This document shows, piece by piece, positions 49,923 through 59,222 of a stretch of DNA of 64,000 bases. Position 1 is the stretch's first letter, and every line of letters begins with the position of its first letter. The notes beneath the pieces are model-generated. The model did not search any database, had not been told where the DNA came from, and worked only from the letters and a program-made list of their open reading frames with translations. A program made the translations under genes and the position numbers. The stretch lies in contig OY282457.1 in the NCBI GenBank assembly GCA_958296235.1, positions 1,921,684-1,985,683 on the forward strand. Reading direction: 5' to 3'. Source of the stretch: an uncultured Candidatus Binatia bacterium (GTDB lineage Bacteria; Desulfobacterota; Binatia; Bin18).

Positions 49923-50720
49923 TCAACGACTCAACGCGCCACCGTTATTTTGAATCGTAAAGCCGCCGTCAACGACAAGTGTGGCACCATTGATGTATGA
50001 CGCGGCCGGGAGGACGAGGCTCAGGGTTGCATGGGCGACTTCTTCGGGGTCGCCGTAGCGTTTGAGCGGCACGCGCCGCCGGGCAAAGATGTCTTTTGCT
50101 TTGTCCGGGATGGCCGCGGTCAGGCCGGTATGAATCGCGCCCGGACAAATGCAGTTGACGGTAACGCCTTGGGTGGCCAGTTCCACTGCCAGTGCCCGGG
50201 TGAGGCCCATAACGCCGTGTTTGGCTGCGGTATAGGGGCTGGCAAAAGCGCTGCCGCCGACCGCTTCGGTCGAAGCAATATTCACGATCCGTCCGGTCCC
50301 GCTGTTTGTGAGATAGGGCAGCGCCGCGCGAATGAGACGCTGGTGGGCCGTCAGATTTACGCTGAAACAGCGCTCCCAGACCTCTTCGTATTTGCTGCTC
50401 TGAATACGGGCGGAGGCATCGATACCGGCATTATTGACCAGAATGTCGAGCCCGCCGAAATGTTCGACAATCCGGGCCAGCGTCGGTTCGATCTCCGCGG
50501 CATTGGCGAGGTCCAGGGTCCAGCCTGTGGCCGTACCGCCGGCTTGGGTAATCTCCTCGACAACTCGGGCAACGCCTTCCGCGTTTCTGTCCAATACGGC
50601 AACCTGGGCCTCTTCGTCGGCAAAGAGATGGGCGGTTGCCCGTCCCATACCGCTGGCGGCCCCAGTCACCAGCGCAATTTTTCCGGTGATTGATCGACTC
50701 AGCTTGCTCAGGCGTGTCAT
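49923..50720 (-). CDS. SDR family oxidoreductase
   Basis: A 265-residue short-chain dehydrogenase: VTGAASGMGRATAHL (about 18-32), VNNAGID (NNAG), VNIASTEAVGG with the catalytic Ser, YTAAKHGVMG with Tyr and Lys, and CICPGAIHTGL. DRNAEG after strand two suggests NAD. The ATG at 50720 is supported by AAAAGGAG; the longer upstream frame is not SDR-like. Divergent from the cyclase gene. It probably oxidises a hydroxyl in a catabolic route. Confidence 0.92.
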   Translation of the reverse strand: MTRLSKLSRSITGKIALVTGAASGMGRATAHLFADEEAQVAVLDRNAEGVARVVEEITQAGGTATGWTLDLANAAEIEPTLARIVEHFGGLDILVNNAGIDASARIQSSKYEEVWERCFSVNLTAHQRLIRAALPYLTNSGTGRIVNIASTEAVGGSAFASPYTAAKHGVMGLTRALAVELATQGVTVNCICPGAIHTGLTAAIPDKAKDIFARRRVPLKRYGDPEEVAHATLSLVLPAASYINGATLVVDGGFTIQNNGGALSR

Positions 50721-50909
50721 GTTTGCTGGCTCCTTTTGTCCCTCGCATCCGTCCCGTCCATACCGGGACAGCTTACCTGTGGCCGGGCCGATACAAAAGA
50801 CTCTCCAGGCGGCGGATTTCGCCGCGGGCGTTCCCGTCTTGGCTTGCTCTTCCATCTTATCCCGAGTACACATGCCAGCAGCGTGACCACTCGGCCAAGG
50901 AGGGGAGTG

Positions 50910-51911
50910 ATGAAATATCGAGCCACGGTATTGCCGGTAAGTATGCTCCTGGTGACTGTTCTCATGCTGGACCGCCCACACGTCGCTCAGGCGACGGACG
51001 CCCTCCCCCCGCTCACCACAACGACGCTGGAGCAGTGGATGGCCAGCCTCTCGAATTGGGGCCGCTGGGGAGAGGATGACGAACTCGGCACGCTCAATCT
51101 GATTACCGCCGAGAAGCGCCGGCAGGCGGCGGCGTTGGTGACCGCGGGAGTCTCGGTTTCTCTGGCCTTTGACCTGGCGAAAGAGGCCAGCGCCAATAAC
51201 GAGTTTCCGCTTGAGCATAGCCTCCGGGTGCATGAGAATGATGGCGGCGTCTTTGCCGAGGATACTTATACGCTCCGGTATCACGGCTTTGCCCATTCGC
51301 ATGTGGACGCGCTGTGTCATATTTTCCACCAAGGCAAAATGTATAACGGTTTCCCGCGCTCAGCGGTGAAACCCGACGGCGCGGAGCAGCTCGGCGTGCA
51401 GGCTATGAAACAGGGCATCTTTACGCGGGGAGTCCTGGTGGATGTCCCTTGGCTGAAAGACCTCCCCTATCTCGAACCGGGTACAGCGGTCCGCGTCGAG
51501 GACCTGGAAGCCTGGGAACGAAAAACCGGCATACACATAGCGAGCGGCGATGTGCTGCTGGTGCGTACCGGGCTGTACAAACGACGCCACGAGGTCGGCT
51601 CCTGGAACCTCACCGAGCGGGCCGCCGGCTTGCACGCTACGGTCGCAGCTTGGCTCAAGGCGCGCGACGTGGCAACAGTTGGTTCTGACGGCACGAATGA
51701 AGTCTTCCCCTCCGGGATCGAGGGTATGCCGTTTCCTATTCACCGGCTGGCCGTGGTCGCCCTGGGCATGCCGCTGCTGGATAATCTGAACCTCGAAGAC
51801 CTGGCCCGCGAAGCGCAGGCGCGCAAGCGCTGGACCTTTCTGTTTGTGGCTGCGCCCTTGCGCGTCCCTGGTGGAACGGGCTCGCCGCTCAATCCGCTGG
51901 CAGTGTTCTAG
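50910..51911 (+). CDS. Putative cyclase / kynurenine-formamidase-like protein, exported
   Basis: A 333-residue cyclase-family (PF04199-type) protein. A signal peptide is visible (MKYRATVLPVSMLLVTVLML, then DRPHVAQA-T), so it should be periplasmic, unlike most family members. The metal motif HSHVDALCH (HxxxDxxxH) is near residue 133, with LVRTGLYKRR and FPIHRLAVVALGMPLLDN further on. The family includes kynurenine formamidases and isatin hydrolases. RBS AAGGAGGGGAG fixes the ATG. Followed by a Nudix gene 46 bases later. Confidence 0.87.
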   Translation: MKYRATVLPVSMLLVTVLMLDRPHVAQATDALPPLTTTTLEQWMASLSNWGRWGEDDELGTLNLITAEKRRQAAALVTAGVSVSLAFDLAKEASANNEFPLEHSLRVHENDGGVFAEDTYTLRYHGFAHSHVDALCHIFHQGKMYNGFPRSAVKPDGAEQLGVQAMKQGIFTRGVLVDVPWLKDLPYLEPGTAVRVEDLEAWERKTGIHIASGDVLLVRTGLYKRRHEVGSWNLTERAAGLHATVAAWLKARDVATVGSDGTNEVFPSGIEGMPFPIHRLAVVALGMPLLDNLNLEDLAREAQARKRWTFLFVAAPLRVPGGTGSPLNPLAVF

Positions 51912-51957
51912 GCTCAGGATGCTTGAGGCTGATGATGCACAGCCCTAGAGGTCTATT

Positions 51958-52653
51958 GTGTTGAGCGTTGAAGCCATCCAGAACGCCCTGAAGAGGGAAG
52001 GTGTCCTTCAAATCTCCTCTGAGAAAGTCGGACCCGTTTCCTCTTCGACCGCCCCTCAGTCCATGCCTGGTCGTTTCGAGGCCCATCGCGGTTGCGCCGC
52101 GGTGGCCCTGATACTCGCGGGACAGGAAGACAACCTCAAACTGTGTGTGATTCGGCGGGCTGAAAAATCGGGCGATCCGTGGTCGGGCCATATGGCCCTT
52201 CCGGGCGGACGCTTTTCTCCCGAGGATGTCGACCTTCGCGTCACGGCCGAGCGGGAAACGCACGAAGAAGTAGGTCTGCGTCTGGACCCGGCCTATCGTC
52301 TGGGTTCGCTCGCCCCACTCGCCATCCGGCTGAGCGGCCGGGACCAGCCCCTGGAGCTTTTTCCCGCGGTCTATTATCTGGGGCCGACCGTCCCGGCCTT
52401 GACGCTGAATCATGAGGTCGCCGAGGCATACTGGATGCCGCTGGCACATCCCTGGGAGGTCGGGAACGCCACCCACCTGCAATTGTCCGCGGACGGTACG
52501 ACGCTGTACTATCCGGCGATCCGTTTTCAGGATCAGATGATCTGGGGTATCACCTTGCGTGTCCTGACCCTGTTCTCCGATGTGCTGGGCCGTCCCTTGC
52601 CGCATTTGGAGGAAATTCCGGGACTCGGGCATGAGCGTGTCCGTTCCGTATAG
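51958..52653 (+). CDS. Nudix hydrolase, CoA-pyrophosphatase-like
   Basis: A 231-residue Nudix protein. The box GX5EX7REUXEEXGU is seen as LPGGRFSPEDVDL-x-x-TA-ERETHEEVGL (about 79-105), with the insertion typical of the NUDT7/YeaB CoA-diphosphatase branch; CVIRRAEKSGDPWSGHMALP precedes it. It probably cleaves CoA or acyl-CoA into 4'-phosphopantetheine parts and 3',5'-ADP. The start is TTG at 51958, or the next TTG; no ATG is in range. It precedes the dimethylformamidase-like gene by 18 bases. Confidence 0.85.
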   Translation: MLSVEAIQNALKREGVLQISSEKVGPVSSSTAPQSMPGRFEAHRGCAAVALILAGQEDNLKLCVIRRAEKSGDPWSGHMALPGGRFSPEDVDLRVTAERETHEEVGLRLDPAYRLGSLAPLAIRLSGRDQPLELFPAVYYLGPTVPALTLNHEVAEAYWMPLAHPWEVGNATHLQLSADGTTLYYPAIRFQDQMIWGITLRVLTLFSDVLGRPLPHLEEIPGLGHERVRSV

Positions 52654-52671
52654 ATAGTCAGGAGGAGAGAT

Positions 52672-54903
52672 ATGGAAGTTGTTGGCTATGCCGATCGGTT
52701 CAGCGTCGCGCCAGGGGAAACCGTCCGCTTCTACGTGAGCTGCCGGCATCCCACCTACCGGGCCGACATCGTGCGCTTGATCCACGGCGACCCCAACCCA
52801 AAGGGCCCGGGCTTCAAGGAGGAACTCGTTTCAACGTCGGTCAGTGGCGAGTACCCGGGCCGTTGCCAGGATATCCACACCGGCTCACACATTATCGTGC
52901 CCGACGCGCCGCTGCTGCGCCTGCACGACGGCTTCACTCTGTATGCCTGGATATATGCCACCACCCCGCAAAAAGGCGTGCAGGGCATTCTCACCAAATG
53001 GTCGGAAGCAGACGGGGGCTATGGTCTGGCGCTCGACGAGGGCGGAGTCTTAGCTGTGTGGCTGACCGACCTGGCAGGCCACACGGAGCGGGTGCGGCTC
53101 AACACCCCGCTCCGCGCTGCGGAATGGTATTTTGTGGCGGCAACGTTTGACGCTCAAAGCGCCCGGCTAGCCGTGTATCAAGAGCCGCTGCGCACGTGGC
53201 CACAGGACCAGACCCGGGCGACCGCGACGGCCACGACCCAGTTTCAGGCCACTCCCACGACCCAGGTCGATTGTGTGATGGCCGGCCTGTGGCAGGCGAG
53301 CGATGACGGCGAGTCCCGCGTTGGCCGCCATTTTAACGGCAAGATTGACCGCCCAGGGATGTTCCGGCGCGCCCTCAGTCGGGAAGAGCTGCTCTCGCTC
53401 CAGCGCGGAGCCTCGCCCCTGGCCTTTGGCGACGATCTCATCGCCGCCTGGGATTTTTCGGCCGAGGTTGCCTCTGCCACAGTCATCGACACCTCAGCCC
53501 ACGGTCTCCACGGTCGAACGGTCAACATGCCTGCCCGGGCCATGACCGGTTATAACTGGAGCGGACAAGAGATGGATTTCCGCAACACTCCGCAGGAGTA
53601 CGGCGCGATTCATTTTCATGACGACGACCTGGAGGACGCCGGCTGGCAGGTCGATTTTCGCTGGACGCTGCCGCCCGCGTGTCAAAGCGGGGTGTATGCC
53701 GCGCGCCTGCGTACCGAGGGGGGCGAAGACCACATTCCGTTTTTTATCCGTCCGCCAAAAGGCCGGGCCAGCGCGGCTATTGCCTTCCTGGCTCCCACCA
53801 ACAGCTACCTGGCCTATGCCAACGAGCAGCTCACCGACCTGCCGCCGGCCCTGTTTCCCAATCAAAAGCAGGGAGAGTTGTCACCGGAAGACCGCTACAC
53901 CAGAGAGAACCATTTGCTGAGCCTGTACGACAGTCATGCCGACGGCAGCGGGGTGTGCTATTCCAGCCGGCTGCGACCCATCCTCAATATGCGCCCACGC
54001 TACCACATGCGGGCGCTCAACTGCCCGCACCAGTTTCCCGCCGACCTGCACCTGATCGACTGGCTCGCAGCCAAGGGCCACGCCCATGATGTGATTACCG
54101 ACGAAGACCTGCACGCTGAGGGTCTGGACCTGCTCGCCCCGTACAAGGTTATCATCACCGGCAGCCATCCCGAGTACTGGTCCGGGCCGATGCTGGACGC
54201 TGTGGAAACCTATCTGAACACCGGCGGGCGGCTGATGTATTTGGGCGGCAACGGTTTTTACTGGATCACCTCGTTTGCTCCCGACCGGCCTCACGTGGTT
54301 GAGGTTCGACGCCGGGTCGGCACCCGGAGCTGGCAGGCCAAGCCCGGCGAATACCATCACAGCACCACCGGAGAACCCGGCGGCTTATGGCGCGACCGGG
54401 GCAGAGCTCCGCAACGTCTGGTCGGCGTCGGCTTCACCACCCAGGGCTTTGATAACAGCGCGCCGTACCAGCGCCAGTCCGACAGCTTTGATCCCCGCGC
54501 GGCGTTTATTTTTGAGGGAGTTGGAGCTGAGGAAGCTATTGGCGACTTTGAGTCCTTAGTCCTCAACTACGGAGCGGCCGGTTTTGAGCTGGACCGCGCC
54601 GAACGCTCCCTGGGGACACCGGCCCACGCCCTGGTGGTGGCCTCCTCGTCCGGCCATTCAGACTCCTATCAGCATGTGATTGAAGAGGTCTTGATAAGTG
54701 ATTCGCAACAGGGCGGTACGGTCAATCCCAAGGTCCGGGCCGATATGGTGTATTTTGAATACCCCCAGGGCGGAGCGGTCTTTTCGGCCAGCTCGATCGC
54801 CTGGGACGGAGCCTTGTCTCACAACCAGTATGACAATACTGTCTCGCGCATTACCGACAACGTCCTGCGTCGCTTCGCCACCGAAGGCCCGCTGAGCGAG
54901 TGA
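52672..54903 (+). CDS. N,N-dimethylformamidase large-subunit-like protein
   Basis: A 743-residue protein. N-terminal MEVVGYADRFSVAPGETVRF and ADIVRLIHGDPNPKGPGFKE are the start of dimethylformamidase beta subunits; 70-280 includes a LamG-like jelly roll (FTLYAWIYATTPQKGVQGIL); 340-600 hold APTNSYLAYANEQ, YSSRLRPILNMRPRYHMRAL and VIITGSHPEYWSGPMLDAVE, which contain Tyr and Glu residues of the kind that bind the mononuclear iron in that enzyme; the rest is GATase-like. It should hydrolyse a C-N amide bond. The small subunit gene is not adjacent. RBS AGGAGGAG. Confidence 0.87.
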   Translation: MEVVGYADRFSVAPGETVRFYVSCRHPTYRADIVRLIHGDPNPKGPGFKEELVSTSVSGEYPGRCQDIHTGSHIIVPDAPLLRLHDGFTLYAWIYATTPQKGVQGILTKWSEADGGYGLALDEGGVLAVWLTDLAGHTERVRLNTPLRAAEWYFVAATFDAQSARLAVYQEPLRTWPQDQTRATATATTQFQATPTTQVDCVMAGLWQASDDGESRVGRHFNGKIDRPGMFRRALSREELLSLQRGASPLAFGDDLIAAWDFSAEVASATVIDTSAHGLHGRTVNMPARAMTGYNWSGQEMDFRNTPQEYGAIHFHDDDLEDAGWQVDFRWTLPPACQSGVYAARLRTEGGEDHIPFFIRPPKGRASAAIAFLAPTNSYLAYANEQLTDLPPALFPNQKQGELSPEDRYTRENHLLSLYDSHADGSGVCYSSRLRPILNMRPRYHMRALNCPHQFPADLHLIDWLAAKGHAHDVITDEDLHAEGLDLLAPYKVIITGSHPEYWSGPMLDAVETYLNTGGRLMYLGGNGFYWITSFAPDRPHVVEVRRRVGTRSWQAKPGEYHHSTTGEPGGLWRDRGRAPQRLVGVGFTTQGFDNSAPYQRQSDSFDPRAAFIFEGVGAEEAIGDFESLVLNYGAAGFELDRAERSLGTPAHALVVASSSGHSDSYQHVIEEVLISDSQQGGTVNPKVRADMVYFEYPQGGAVFSASSIAWDGALSHNQYDNTVSRITDNVLRRFATEGPLSE

Positions 54904-55033
54904 GGCGGATGGGGCATAGGGGTAACGCCTGCGGTTGCCCCGGTTGCGGCTGCATGGTCTTTTTCCTCCCGGGCCCGGGTTTTCTACGATGTACTGACGA
55001 ATAACGAGAGACCCTGAATCTCAAACTCAGCCA

Positions 55034-55377
55034 GTGTTGACAGTCGCTAGCGTCCTGCTTACACCCAGGTGTATGGATTTTGTACGCGCTCAAGCTTCTC
55101 TTAGAGCCGCGTTTCAGGCCGCCATCTGCGCTCTTGAGAGCCAAGGAATAAACCGGAAAGAATGGAGCCACAAAGGCGTACATTCCGATTTTGTCCAACG
55201 TTTTGTACGGCGGCGAAAGTCCCGGCAAGCTTTGCCAGTGCACTTCCAACTCTGAGGCACCTCCGCCACATTGGGGATTATGAACAAGCAGGGGTCAGTC
55301 AACGCTCAGCCGAGCGCGCGGTTCGCTTAGCGCGGGAATTTGTCCAACTGCTCGCCAAGGAGATACTTTATGCCTAA
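55034..55377 (+). pseudogene. HEPN-domain gene interrupted by a frameshift
   Basis: The first frame reads VASVLLTPRCMDFVRAQASL, then RAAFQAAICALESQGINRKE, WSHKGVHSDFVQRFVRR, and stops; another frame takes over near 55217 with SFASALPTLRHLRHIGDYEQ, then RAVRLAREFVQLLAKEILYA and a stop. Joined, they give a HEPN toxin (A-x-x-A-x-x-x-L-x-x-x-G-x-x-x-K-x-H, then LRxxxDY and a final helix). The break is a one-base change. It overlaps the next gene by 8 bases, the usual pairing. Either an inactivated toxin or a sequencing indel. Confidence 0.6.
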
Positions 55378-55636
55378 GGGGAAAAGCTCGCATCACCAGG
55401 CGCTTCTTGAAGCCAAGCTGTCTGAACTCACCGCGTTAATCAGAGAGCTTTCGCCAGACGCGCGCGTGGAGATTGCTGCTGCGCGTTATGAGGATGAAGA
55501 CGCAGCGCTTGATGTCTATGTGCCTCAGGCTCTCCAAGCCGCGGCAATCTCTGATCTTGAACGTTCCCTGGGCGAACGCTGCAACGACATTCTCCTTGAC
55601 ACTGGCCTGTTTATTATCGGGGCCGTTCGAGACTGA
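55370..55636 (+). CDS. Probable partner of the HEPN gene (nucleotidyltransferase-like or antitoxin)
   Basis: An 88-residue protein: KLSELTALIRELSPDARVEI, then YEDEDAALDVYVPQALQAAA and CNDILLDTGLFIIGAVRD. The E-D-E-D...D-V-x-V strand and the final I-L-L-D-T-G-x-x-I resemble small proteins I recall beside HEPN genes. The minimal-nucleotidyltransferase G-S-x10-D-x-D motif is not present, so catalysis is doubtful. CAAGGAG precedes the ATG, which overlaps the end of the HEPN remnant. Confidence 0.6.
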   Translation: MPKGKSSHHQALLEAKLSELTALIRELSPDARVEIAAARYEDEDAALDVYVPQALQAAAISDLERSLGERCNDILLDTGLFIIGAVRD

Positions 55637-55757
55637 TTCTTCGCACTGGCTCATCTCCAGTCTTTCGCTCTCTCCTTGGCGCGCGCAATGTCGATTGACA
55701 GCCGACACATTAGCACGCTAAGGGCGTGCAGATAAGGCCGAACGCAAAGGGGGGAAT

Positions 55758-56309
55758 ATGGAGCAGGGTGTACGCAACGACCAGACAGCCGAGCCGGTGC
55801 TCGCCTTTACGGCCAAAGCGGTCGAGATGATTAGGCACGCCATGCGGCTGAAGGGCCTGCGGGACGGCGGGATTCGGATGACGGTCGCAGGCGGTGGCTG
55901 CAAAGGCTTCCAGTACAGCCTGAACCTTGAGCAGACCGCGCAGGCGGGCGATGCGGTGGTCGTGCAGGACGGGGTCAAAGCCTTCCTCGACCCGAACAGC
56001 GCCCAGCATCTCCAGGGAACGCGGCTGGACTATGTGACCAATCGTCAGGGCAGCGGGTTTCATTTTTTCGGGATGGAGTCATCCCGGACCATTGGTTGTC
56101 GGTCCACGGTGCTGCTGCGCTGGTGTATCGAAAACAACACCCGGACCAAGGGCTGCGTCCAGTGCGCCAAGCGACCCCTGATGGACATAGACCTGGAGGT
56201 GGCGACCCAGTTTACGGACAGCAGACAGAGCATCTCCCATCCGGGTCTGCGCCCGATGAAGCTGTGTGAGAAGTGTCACTATGTCATCTGTCAGTGTGAT
56301 AAAGAGTAA
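55758..56309 (+). CDS. HesB/IscA-type iron-sulfur carrier with a Cys-rich C-terminal extension
   Basis: A 183-residue protein. Residues 12-118 are an A-type Fe-S carrier: first ligand C48 in VAGGGCKGFQYSL, then LDYVTNRQGSGFHFFGM. The usual C-terminal CGC is altered to IGC (TIGCRST), losing one Cys. A further 65 residues follow that normal IscA/ErpA proteins lack, with RWCIE, GCVQCAKRP and LCEKCHYVICQCDKE, seven cysteines that could form a zinc or Fe-S site. Either a genuine fusion or a frameshift into other sequence; the open frame and clean end favour a fusion. RBS GGGGGAA. Confidence 0.75.
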   Translation: MEQGVRNDQTAEPVLAFTAKAVEMIRHAMRLKGLRDGGIRMTVAGGGCKGFQYSLNLEQTAQAGDAVVVQDGVKAFLDPNSAQHLQGTRLDYVTNRQGSGFHFFGMESSRTIGCRSTVLLRWCIENNTRTKGCVQCAKRPLMDIDLEVATQFTDSRQSISHPGLRPMKLCEKCHYVICQCDKE

Positions 56310-56327
56310 GTCGCGCTACGGGCTCCC

Positions 56328-57344
56328 TCAGTGACCGAAATAGGGTAAGCAGCCCGTCTCTTCCAAGAGCGGACCAATCGCGTCCAGACTGGAATTGCTA
56401 AGCGCGTCAAATCGCCGCCGTAGCGCAGCAAGACATTTTCTCTGATAGCCGAAGGGCGCTTGGGCATACGTCTGGCCGAGCAGAGTGACTTCAACCTTCT
56501 CGTCGCCTCTTTCTATCGCTGCGGCATTGGCCACGAGAAACGGCAGATACGTCTCTGCCGCCAGGCGCAGCAGTCCGAGCGTTGCCTCGGGCAGTGTGAC
56601 ATGAGCGGGATACCACTCGCCTTCCAGACCGGAGGCATCGTCGAGCTGGCGCGTCCAGCTTTCGGTACGCTGGGCACGCTTGCGCATGATCGCCAGGGGC
56701 GTCGGGTCGGTGGCCAGTGTTTTGAGTTGGCCCAGCAGGCCGAAGTCGGCAATGGACGGGCGGCTGCCAAAGAGGTGGTCGTGCAGGCCGACATGGCTTT
56801 CGAGCAGGTCCAGGCTGCGGGTATAGGTCGCCTCGATAATGGGCGCGTTTTGCGGAGTACAGCCCACGAGCGGCATGCGTTCGATCTGGCGCTGGGCAAA
56901 ACGCTGGGCCGCGGCGGCGCGCGCAACGCCCTTTTGATCGGGAAAGAAGTCATCCGCGATCCAGAACGAGGCGTACTGAATGTCCGCGTCATAGGCCCAG
57001 CGATAATGAAACATGGCCTTGGTCAGCCATTCGTCAGCAAAGTCCTCAATGAGGTAGGCGAGGAAGGCCCGGCCGGGCAAGTCAGGAATGACAGAGCGCT
57101 GGCCCGGATGGCGCTGCTCCAAATCTTCAATAATCGGCGTTGAATCAATCCGCCATTCTTCTTCGCCCGGAAACTGAATCATGGGCATGAGGAGCGGCTG
57201 CACCCCGGCGAACTCAGCCATATTCCGCTCGGTCCGCAGAACCCAGTCAAAGGGCAGACGCCGATAGCGCATGACGGCACGGAGTTTCATGGAATACGGC
57301 GAGCCGTTCTGGCCGACGATGGTATAGCGGGTACTGGAATCCAT
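56328..57344 (-). CDS. Glutathione S-transferase-like protein, long form
   Basis: A 338-residue protein. The start, YTIVGQNGSPYSMKLRAVMR, and WRIDSTPIIEDLEQRHPG (about 65-82) form the thioredoxin-like GST domain with the active-site S-P-Y-S; a long all-helical C-terminal part follows (FADEWLTKAMFHYRWAYDAD, then LFGSRPSIADFGLLGQL, the GST N-cap motif). It is about 100 residues longer than typical GSTs. ATG 57344 has AGGGGA upstream. Pairs with a SnoaL-like gene upstream on the same strand, 20 bases apart. Confidence 0.82.
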   Translation of the reverse strand: MDSSTRYTIVGQNGSPYSMKLRAVMRYRRLPFDWVLRTERNMAEFAGVQPLLMPMIQFPGEEEWRIDSTPIIEDLEQRHPGQRSVIPDLPGRAFLAYLIEDFADEWLTKAMFHYRWAYDADIQYASFWIADDFFPDQKGVARAAAAQRFAQRQIERMPLVGCTPQNAPIIEATYTRSLDLLESHVGLHDHLFGSRPSIADFGLLGQLKTLATDPTPLAIMRKRAQRTESWTRQLDDASGLEGEWYPAHVTLPEATLGLLRLAAETYLPFLVANAAAIERGDEKVEVTLLGQTYAQAPFGYQRKCLAALRRRFDALSNSSLDAIGPLLEETGCLPYFGH

Positions 57345-57364
57345 TCCCCTGTCCTGCACCACGG

Positions 57365-57733
57365 CTAGATTTGGAGCCCCGGCCACTTCGAGAATTCCGT
57401 ATAGGTCCAGTCCGTGGCGATTTTCCCGTCGCGGCAGGTGAGCACGGCACAGAAGGGCAGTTGCCAGTCCGCGCCCTGGTCGTGGTCGAGCAGCACCGCC
57501 TCAACCACGACCACGTTGCCGCTTGCGTGCTTGCGGTCCACGCGCATCTTTCGCTGTGGGGCGGCCTGCAGGACCTGCCGTTCAATTTGGATGAGCTGCT
57601 CGTGCCCACGGATAAAGCCCCCGTTCACTTCACAGTCAGGGGTATAAACTTCAAAGACAAAGCGTTCGATATCGTTGTTGTACATATCCTCATACGCCTG
57701 GGCGACGGCAAGGCTGCGTTCTTCCTGTGTCAT
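57365..57733 (-). CDS. SnoaL-like NTF2-fold protein
   Basis: A 122-residue protein: SLAVAQAYEDMYNNDIERFV, then FEVYTPDCEVNGGFIRGHEQ, and WTYTEFSKWPGL at the end. This is the SnoaL/NTF2 pattern (A-x-x-Y-x-x-x-x-x-x-D, Y-x-x-D-x-E-V). Likely a small isomerase, dehydratase or ligand-binding protein. AAGGAGG precedes ATG 57733. First gene of a two-gene minus-strand unit with the long GST, both divergent from the CoA racemase gene. Confidence 0.83.
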   Translation of the reverse strand: MTQEERSLAVAQAYEDMYNNDIERFVFEVYTPDCEVNGGFIRGHEQLIQIERQVLQAAPQRKMRVDRKHASGNVVVVEAVLLDHDQGADWQLPFCAVLTCRDGKIATDWTYTEFSKWPGLQI

Positions 57734-57901
57734 TGTTTCCTCCTTGAGAATGCTGACAATTTGAGGATGCAAACGACAATTTGTCAAGGACAGCAATTCC
57801 TCCCTCGGTCTCCTTTGCTCAGAGAAGGCCGGTTGTGATATGGGTAGAGTGCCGGTGTGGCCGCTCAGGCCGCCATTGAACGAATCTGGGAAGGGGAAAG
57901 T

Positions 57902-59062
57902 ATGGGCGTATTATCTGGATATAAAATTGTGGAATTTGCGGGCATTGGTCCTGCCCCAATGTGTGCGATGCTGCTCTCGGATATGGGAGCGGAGGTGCTG
58001 CGTCTGGACCGGGCTGAAGATGCCGACCTCGGCGTGCCGACCGACGCCAAGTTCAACCTGCTCGGACGCGGGCGCCGCTCGGTGGCGATTGACCTCAAGA
58101 AACCGGAAGGGACCGAGGCGGCGCTCAAGCTGATTGAACAGGCCGATGCGCTCATCGAGGGCTTCCGGCCCGGGGTGATGGAACGGCTGGGGCTCAGCCC
58201 CGAGGTCTGCATGGCCCGTAACCCGCGCCTGGTCTTCGGGCGCATGACCGGCTGGGGCCAAGAGGGACCGCTGGCCAACGCAGTTGGGCATGACATTAAC
58301 TATATTGCCCTGATTGGGGCGCTGCATTCGATTGGGCGTAAAGGCGAAGCGCCGCTGCCGCCCCTGAATCTGGTTGGTGACTTTGGCGGCGGCGGAGTCT
58401 TCCTGGCGCTGGGCGTGGTCGGCGCCCTGCTGGAAACCCAGAAGTCGGGCCAGGGCCAGGTCATTGACGTGGCCATGATCGATGGCGCGGCGTCGCTGAT
58501 GACCGCCATCTACGGTCTGCGCGCGGCCGGCAAGTGGACAGACAACCGTGGAGAAAACATTCTGGACACGGGCGCGCATTACTACAATGTGTACGAGACC
58601 AGTGACGGCCAGTACCTCTCCATCGGTTCGATTGAAGCCAAATTCTATGCGGAACTGCTGCGTTTGACCGGGCTGGAGAGAGAAGAGCTGCCGCGCCAGA
58701 ACGACCGGGCCGAGTGGCCATCGCTGACCAAGAAACTGGCCGCAATTTTCAAGACCAGGACCCTGGCGGAGTGGAACGAACTCCTGGAGGGCAGCGACAT
58801 CTGCTACGCGCCTGTCCTCAATATGGCCGATGCGCCCGACCATCCGCACAACCAGGAACGCGGCACATTTGTCGAGGTCGAGGGTGTCCCTCAGCCGGCT
58901 CCGGCACCACGCTTCAGCCGCACTCCAAGCGCCATCCAACGCCCCCCCGCCAGTCCGGGCGAACATACGGAAGAGGCTCTGCGCGATTGGGGCTTTGATA
59001 CCGGAGAGCTTGAGCAGCTGCGGGGAAGCGGCGCGATCGGCGTTCGGACCGCGGCAAAATAG
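57902..59062 (+). CDS. Alpha-methylacyl-CoA racemase (CoA-transferase family III)
   Basis: A 386-residue family III enzyme. The racemase triad is placed exactly as in the mycobacterial enzyme, shifted by four: H130 in GHDINY, D160 in [10 protein letters not shown]245 in GSIEAKFY (H126, D156, E241 there). It epimerises the alpha-methyl centre of branched acyl-CoAs so they can enter beta-oxidation. ATG 57902 follows GGGGAAAG and matches the family start ([17 protein letters not shown]). A long perfect hairpin follows. It fits with the acyl-CoA dehydrogenases and the bifunctional enzyme elsewhere in the window. Confidence 0.93.
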   Translation: MGVLSGYKIVEFAGIGPAPMCAMLLSDMGAEVLRLDRAEDADLGVPTDAKFNLLGRGRRSVAIDLKKPEGTEAALKLIEQADALIEGFRPGVMERLGLSPEVCMARNPRLVFGRMTGWGQEGPLANAVGHDINYIALIGALHSIGRKGEAPLPPLNLVGDFGGGGVFLALGVVGALLETQKSGQGQVIDVAMIDGAASLMTAIYGLRAAGKWTDNRGENILDTGAHYYNVYETSDGQYLSIGSIEAKFYAELLRLTGLEREELPRQNDRAEWPSLTKKLAAIFKTRTLAEWNELLEGSDICYAPVLNMADAPDHPHNQERGTFVEVEGVPQPAPAPRFSRTPSAIQRPPASPGEHTEEALRDWGFDTGELEQLRGSGAIGVRTAAK

Positions 59063-59077
59063 GCCCGGCAGCTATAC

Positions 59078-59118
59078 GAACAGTGCTGGACGAACAGTGC
59101 TGGACGAATATTGCTGGG
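59078..59118. repeat. Short tandem repeat
   Basis: ACGAACAGTGCTGG occurs twice in tandem, followed by a diverged third copy (ACGAATATTGCTGG), in the gap after the racemase gene. Confidence 0.7.
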
Positions 59119-59155
59119 CAGCCTCATGCCTGGCAGAGAAACGTCCCTTCGGTAT

Positions 59156-59178
59156 CACCCCGGCCTGCGGCCGGGGTG
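59156..59178. terminator. Perfect 10-bp-arm hairpin
   Basis: CACCCCGGCC, loop TGC, GGCCGGGGTG. It lies between the racemase and 6-phosphogluconate dehydrogenase genes. Very stable; no T-run follows (GGTCTCCCC), so termination is likely but not certain. Confidence 0.55.
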
Positions 59179-59222
59179 GGTCTCCCCTCTATCAGGCTTT
59201 GAAACGGACAGGAGTCAGCGCG

